This document shows, in pieces, positions 62,294 to 64,000 of a DNA stretch of 64,000 nt. The position numbers and the translations under genes were made by a program. A model generated the notes under the pieces. The model did not search any database. It had not been told where the DNA came from and was given only the letters and a program-made list of their open reading frames with translations. The DNA lies in contig CAWKFQ010000021.1 of NCBI GenBank assembly GCA_963848955.1, positions 53,196 through 117,195 on the forward strand. The letters are read 5' to 3'. Within the stretch, counting starts at the first letter, position 1; each line of letters starts with the position of its first letter. The DNA is from DASUPK01 sp963848955. Its GTDB lineage: Bacteria; Actinomycetota; Thermoleophilia; Solirubrobacterales; 70-9.

Positions 62294-64000
62294 GTGCTGA
62301 ACCGATTGACCGGACGCCGGCTTTGCGTCACGCTCGGGCTCACCATCGGGTTGCTGGTGGCGCCTGCGGCGGCCGAGGCGGCCAACCGCTTCGCCGAACC
62401 GGGCGGTGATGGTGCCGAGCCCTGCGTCTCCTCGGATCCGTGCAGCATCGAAACGGCCGTCAATGCTGCGAGCAGTGGGGACGACGTCAGTCTTCTCGAC
62501 GGCGTTCCACCCGATGCCCCGTACGTGGCCGCGTCTCAGCTCAGTGTCCCGGCTGGAGTGACGGTCCATGGCACTGCCGGCGCCAGGCCGGACATCCAAT
62601 CCAGCTCGAACGTGGCGGTCAGCGTCGCCTCCACCGCGGCGATTCGGGACGTCACCATCAGGCACACCAACATCAACGGCATCGGCCTCATCCTGGATGG
62701 GGGTAGGGCGGACCGGGTCTATGCCCGCACCGACGGGGACTGGGGATGCGAGCTGTTTGCCGGGGCCGTGATCCGCGACAGCGTCTGCTTCACCACCACA
62801 GCCGACCCCAACGACGGCACCGGTGTGAACGTCTTTCACGCCGCGGCGAGCACCGCCAACGTGGTGATGCGCAACGTCACCGCGGTAGCGTCGCAACCCA
62901 CGGTGCCCGGGCTCAGGGTTCAACCCTTCAATGCCAATGCGGTTCTGAACGTCCTGGCCACCAACGTGATCGCGAAGGGGGGAAGCAGTCCCGACATCGC
63001 CACGACGCTCACGCAGGGTCAGGCGAACGTCACTCTCGATCACTCGAACTACTCGACCACCTCCCTGGGAGGATTCGACGACACGATTTCCGCTGCGGGC
63101 TCCGGGACCAACCAATTGGGAAGCCTGGCCTTCAACAACGCGGCCGCCGGCGACTTCCGCCAGCTTGCGACCTCCACCGGAACGATCGACCACGGGGTGG
63201 CCGGAGTGGTCAATGGCGTCGACCTGGGCACATCCGACATCGATGGCGAGGCGCGCACACACGGAACGGCCCCCGACATCGGGGCGGACGAGGGAGGGCT
63301 CCCTCCTGTCCCCGCGGTCGACTCGATCAGCCCCGCGAACATCGCCGACACGCTGACGCCGCTAATTCAGGGAAGCGCAGCGGATGCCGACACCGTGCTG
63401 CTCTTCGTCAACTCAGGCTGCATCGGCCCTTCGGTCGCAACCGGCACGGCGGCCGACTTCAACGACGCGGGAATCCAGGTGAGCGTCGACCCGGGCACGC
63501 AGACCACCTTCTGGGCCCAGTCGGTCAAGGACGTGTTCTCGTCCGACTGCTCGAGTGCTGGCCCGGGACCGAACCAGACGTACACGGTGATCCCCGCCGC
63601 TCCCGTGCTGACCGCGACGGACCCGCCGACCGGCTCGGATGACAACACGCCGAGCGTGATCGGGACGGCGCGCGAAGATGCCGAGACGATCGACCTCTAC
63701 ACCGAGGCTGGATGCACGGGCGCGGTCGCCGCATCCGGTACGAATGCCGAGCTGACCGGAGCAGGCATCCCGGTCTCCGTGCCGGATAACAGCACCACCA
63801 CCTTCTACGCCATCGGCAAGGGCGTCAATGGCGACTCGAGCTGCTCGGCGACAGGCCTCGGCTACACCGAGGTCACGCCGAGTACTCCGCCGCCACAGCC
63901 GCAGCCGCAGCCACAGGCGCAGCCACAACCGCTGCCCACCCAGCCGGCCGCGAAGAAGAAGTGCAAGAAGAAGAAGCGCGCGGCGAGCGTCGCGAAGAAG
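62294..64000 (+). CDS. Large secreted beta-helix protein with Ig-like repeats and Cys/Lys tail (partial)
   Basis: 569 codons open to the window end. Signal peptide LCVTLGLTIGLLVAPAAAEA; then a beta-helix domain beginning RFAEPGGDGAEPCVSSDPCS with rungs such as VAVSVASTAAIRDVTIRHTN; DIDGEARTHGTAPDIGADEG closes it. Two Ig-like modules follow (VDSISPANIADTLTPLIQGS; LTATDPPTGSDDNTPSVIGT), each with a paired Cys (SGCIGPS, EAGCTGA). A PQ-repeat linker (PQPQPQPQAQPQP) leads to KKKCKKKKRAASVAKK at the edge. The tail matches the Cys/Lys pattern seen in the 15.2 kb protease. Probably surface-exposed. Only the extreme C-terminus is missing. Confidence 0.85.
   Translation, partial: MLNRLTGRRLCVTLGLTIGLLVAPAAAEAANRFAEPGGDGAEPCVSSDPCSIETAVNAASSGDDVSLLDGVPPDAPYVAASQLSVPAGVTVHGTAGARPDIQSSSNVAVSVASTAAIRDVTIRHTNINGIGLILDGGRADRVYARTDGDWGCELFAGAVIRDSVCFTTTADPNDGTGVNVFHAAASTANVVMRNVTAVASQPTVPGLRVQPFNANAVLNVLATNVIAKGGSSPDIATTLTQGQANVTLDHSNYSTTSLGGFDDTISAAGSGTNQLGSLAFNNAAAGDFRQLATSTGTIDHGVAGVVNGVDLGTSDIDGEARTHGTAPDIGADEGGLPPVPAVDSISPANIADTLTPLIQGSAADADTVLLFVNSGCIGPSVATGTAADFNDAGIQVSVDPGTQTTFWAQSVKDVFSSDCSSAGPGPNQTYTVIPAAPVLTATDPPTGSDDNTPSVIGTAREDAETIDLYTEAGCTGAVAASGTNAELTGAGIPVSVPDNSTTTFYAIGKGVNGDSSCSATGLGYTEVTPSTPPPQPQPQPQAQPQPLPTQPAAKKKCKKKKRAASVAKK

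Noticed and set aside
62225..63262. 345-codon minus-strand ORF over the terminal secreted-protein gene
   Set aside because: The plus-strand frame has a signal peptide, beta-helix and Ig-like motifs; the minus-strand frame is Asp/Arg/Gly-rich shadow.
1..64000. CRISPR array, toxin-antitoxin pair, restriction or other defence system, prophage structural genes
   Set aside because: No regularly spaced repeats, no cas-like, nuclease/methylase or phage structural proteins were seen; the only phage-related trace is the integrase remnant.

Overview
The window is high-GC DNA from an actinobacterium. It most resembles the deep-branching Thermoleophilia (Solirubrobacterales/Gaiellales type): many SnoaL/NTF2-like proteins that begin M-S-E-E-N-V-E and end A-L-E-A-A-G-L-S-E, secreted proteins with Cys/Lys-rich tails, a response-regulator/thioredoxin-reductase fusion, and a split pentose-phosphate cluster. 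That assignment is by protein character only; no rRNA or marker gene is present.

Layout. 0-11.5 kb: housekeeping and redox genes (msrB, a thioesterase, a lactone oxidase, a PAS-GGDEF-EAL protein, a PLP-dependent aldolase-like enzyme, an FMN hydroxyacid oxidase, the receiver-flavoprotein fusion) with two tRNA-Ser genes and tRNA-Arg(ACG). 11.5-18.5 kb: an accessory island downstream of tRNA-Arg, holding a tandemly duplicated pair of SnoaL-like genes, secreted proteins, a trypsin-like protease, a beta-helix protein and a decayed tyrosine integrase. 18.9-29 kb: aldehyde dehydrogenase, epoxide hydrolase, two badly frame-broken alpha/beta hydrolase genes, and an operon of acyl-CoA dehydrogenase, adenylation-carrier didomain and acetyltransferase whose adenylation pocket reads as the proline code of pyrrole pathways. 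29-48 kb: peptidase, TetR and LysR regulators, MBL hydrolase, aminotransferase, RodZ-like protein, 5'-3' exonuclease, P450, an SDR operon, glutamate decarboxylase, RDD protein, cyclophilin, an orphan encapsulated-ferritin-like protein and a MOSC protein. 48-62 kb: the pentose phosphate pathway (zwf divergent from gnd-pgl; rpiA divergent from tkt-tal) split by a redox island with three DUF899 proteins, an ArsR regulator and several oxidoreductases. 62.3 kb to the end: a large secreted protein cut by the window edge.

Two properties run through the window. First, at least 18 genes have a TANNNT-like -10 element only 6-8 nt upstream of the start codon and no Shine-Dalgarno, which predicts leaderless transcripts and corrects several start sites; genes inside operons instead overlap by ATGA/GTGA or carry AGGAGG-like sites. 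Second, more than 20 genes carry single-base frame breaks while the protein on both sides stays well conserved. This looks like residual sequencing/assembly indels rather than biology, although the clusters at 23.2-25.3 and 54.7-56.1 kb are dense enough that real decay cannot be excluded.

The most interesting biology is the predicted pyrrolyl-carrier cassette (25.3-28.9 kb), the overlapping leaderless divergent promoters of the pentose phosphate genes, the SnoaL-like expansion with its duplicated promoter, and the Cys/Lys tails shared by unrelated secreted proteins.
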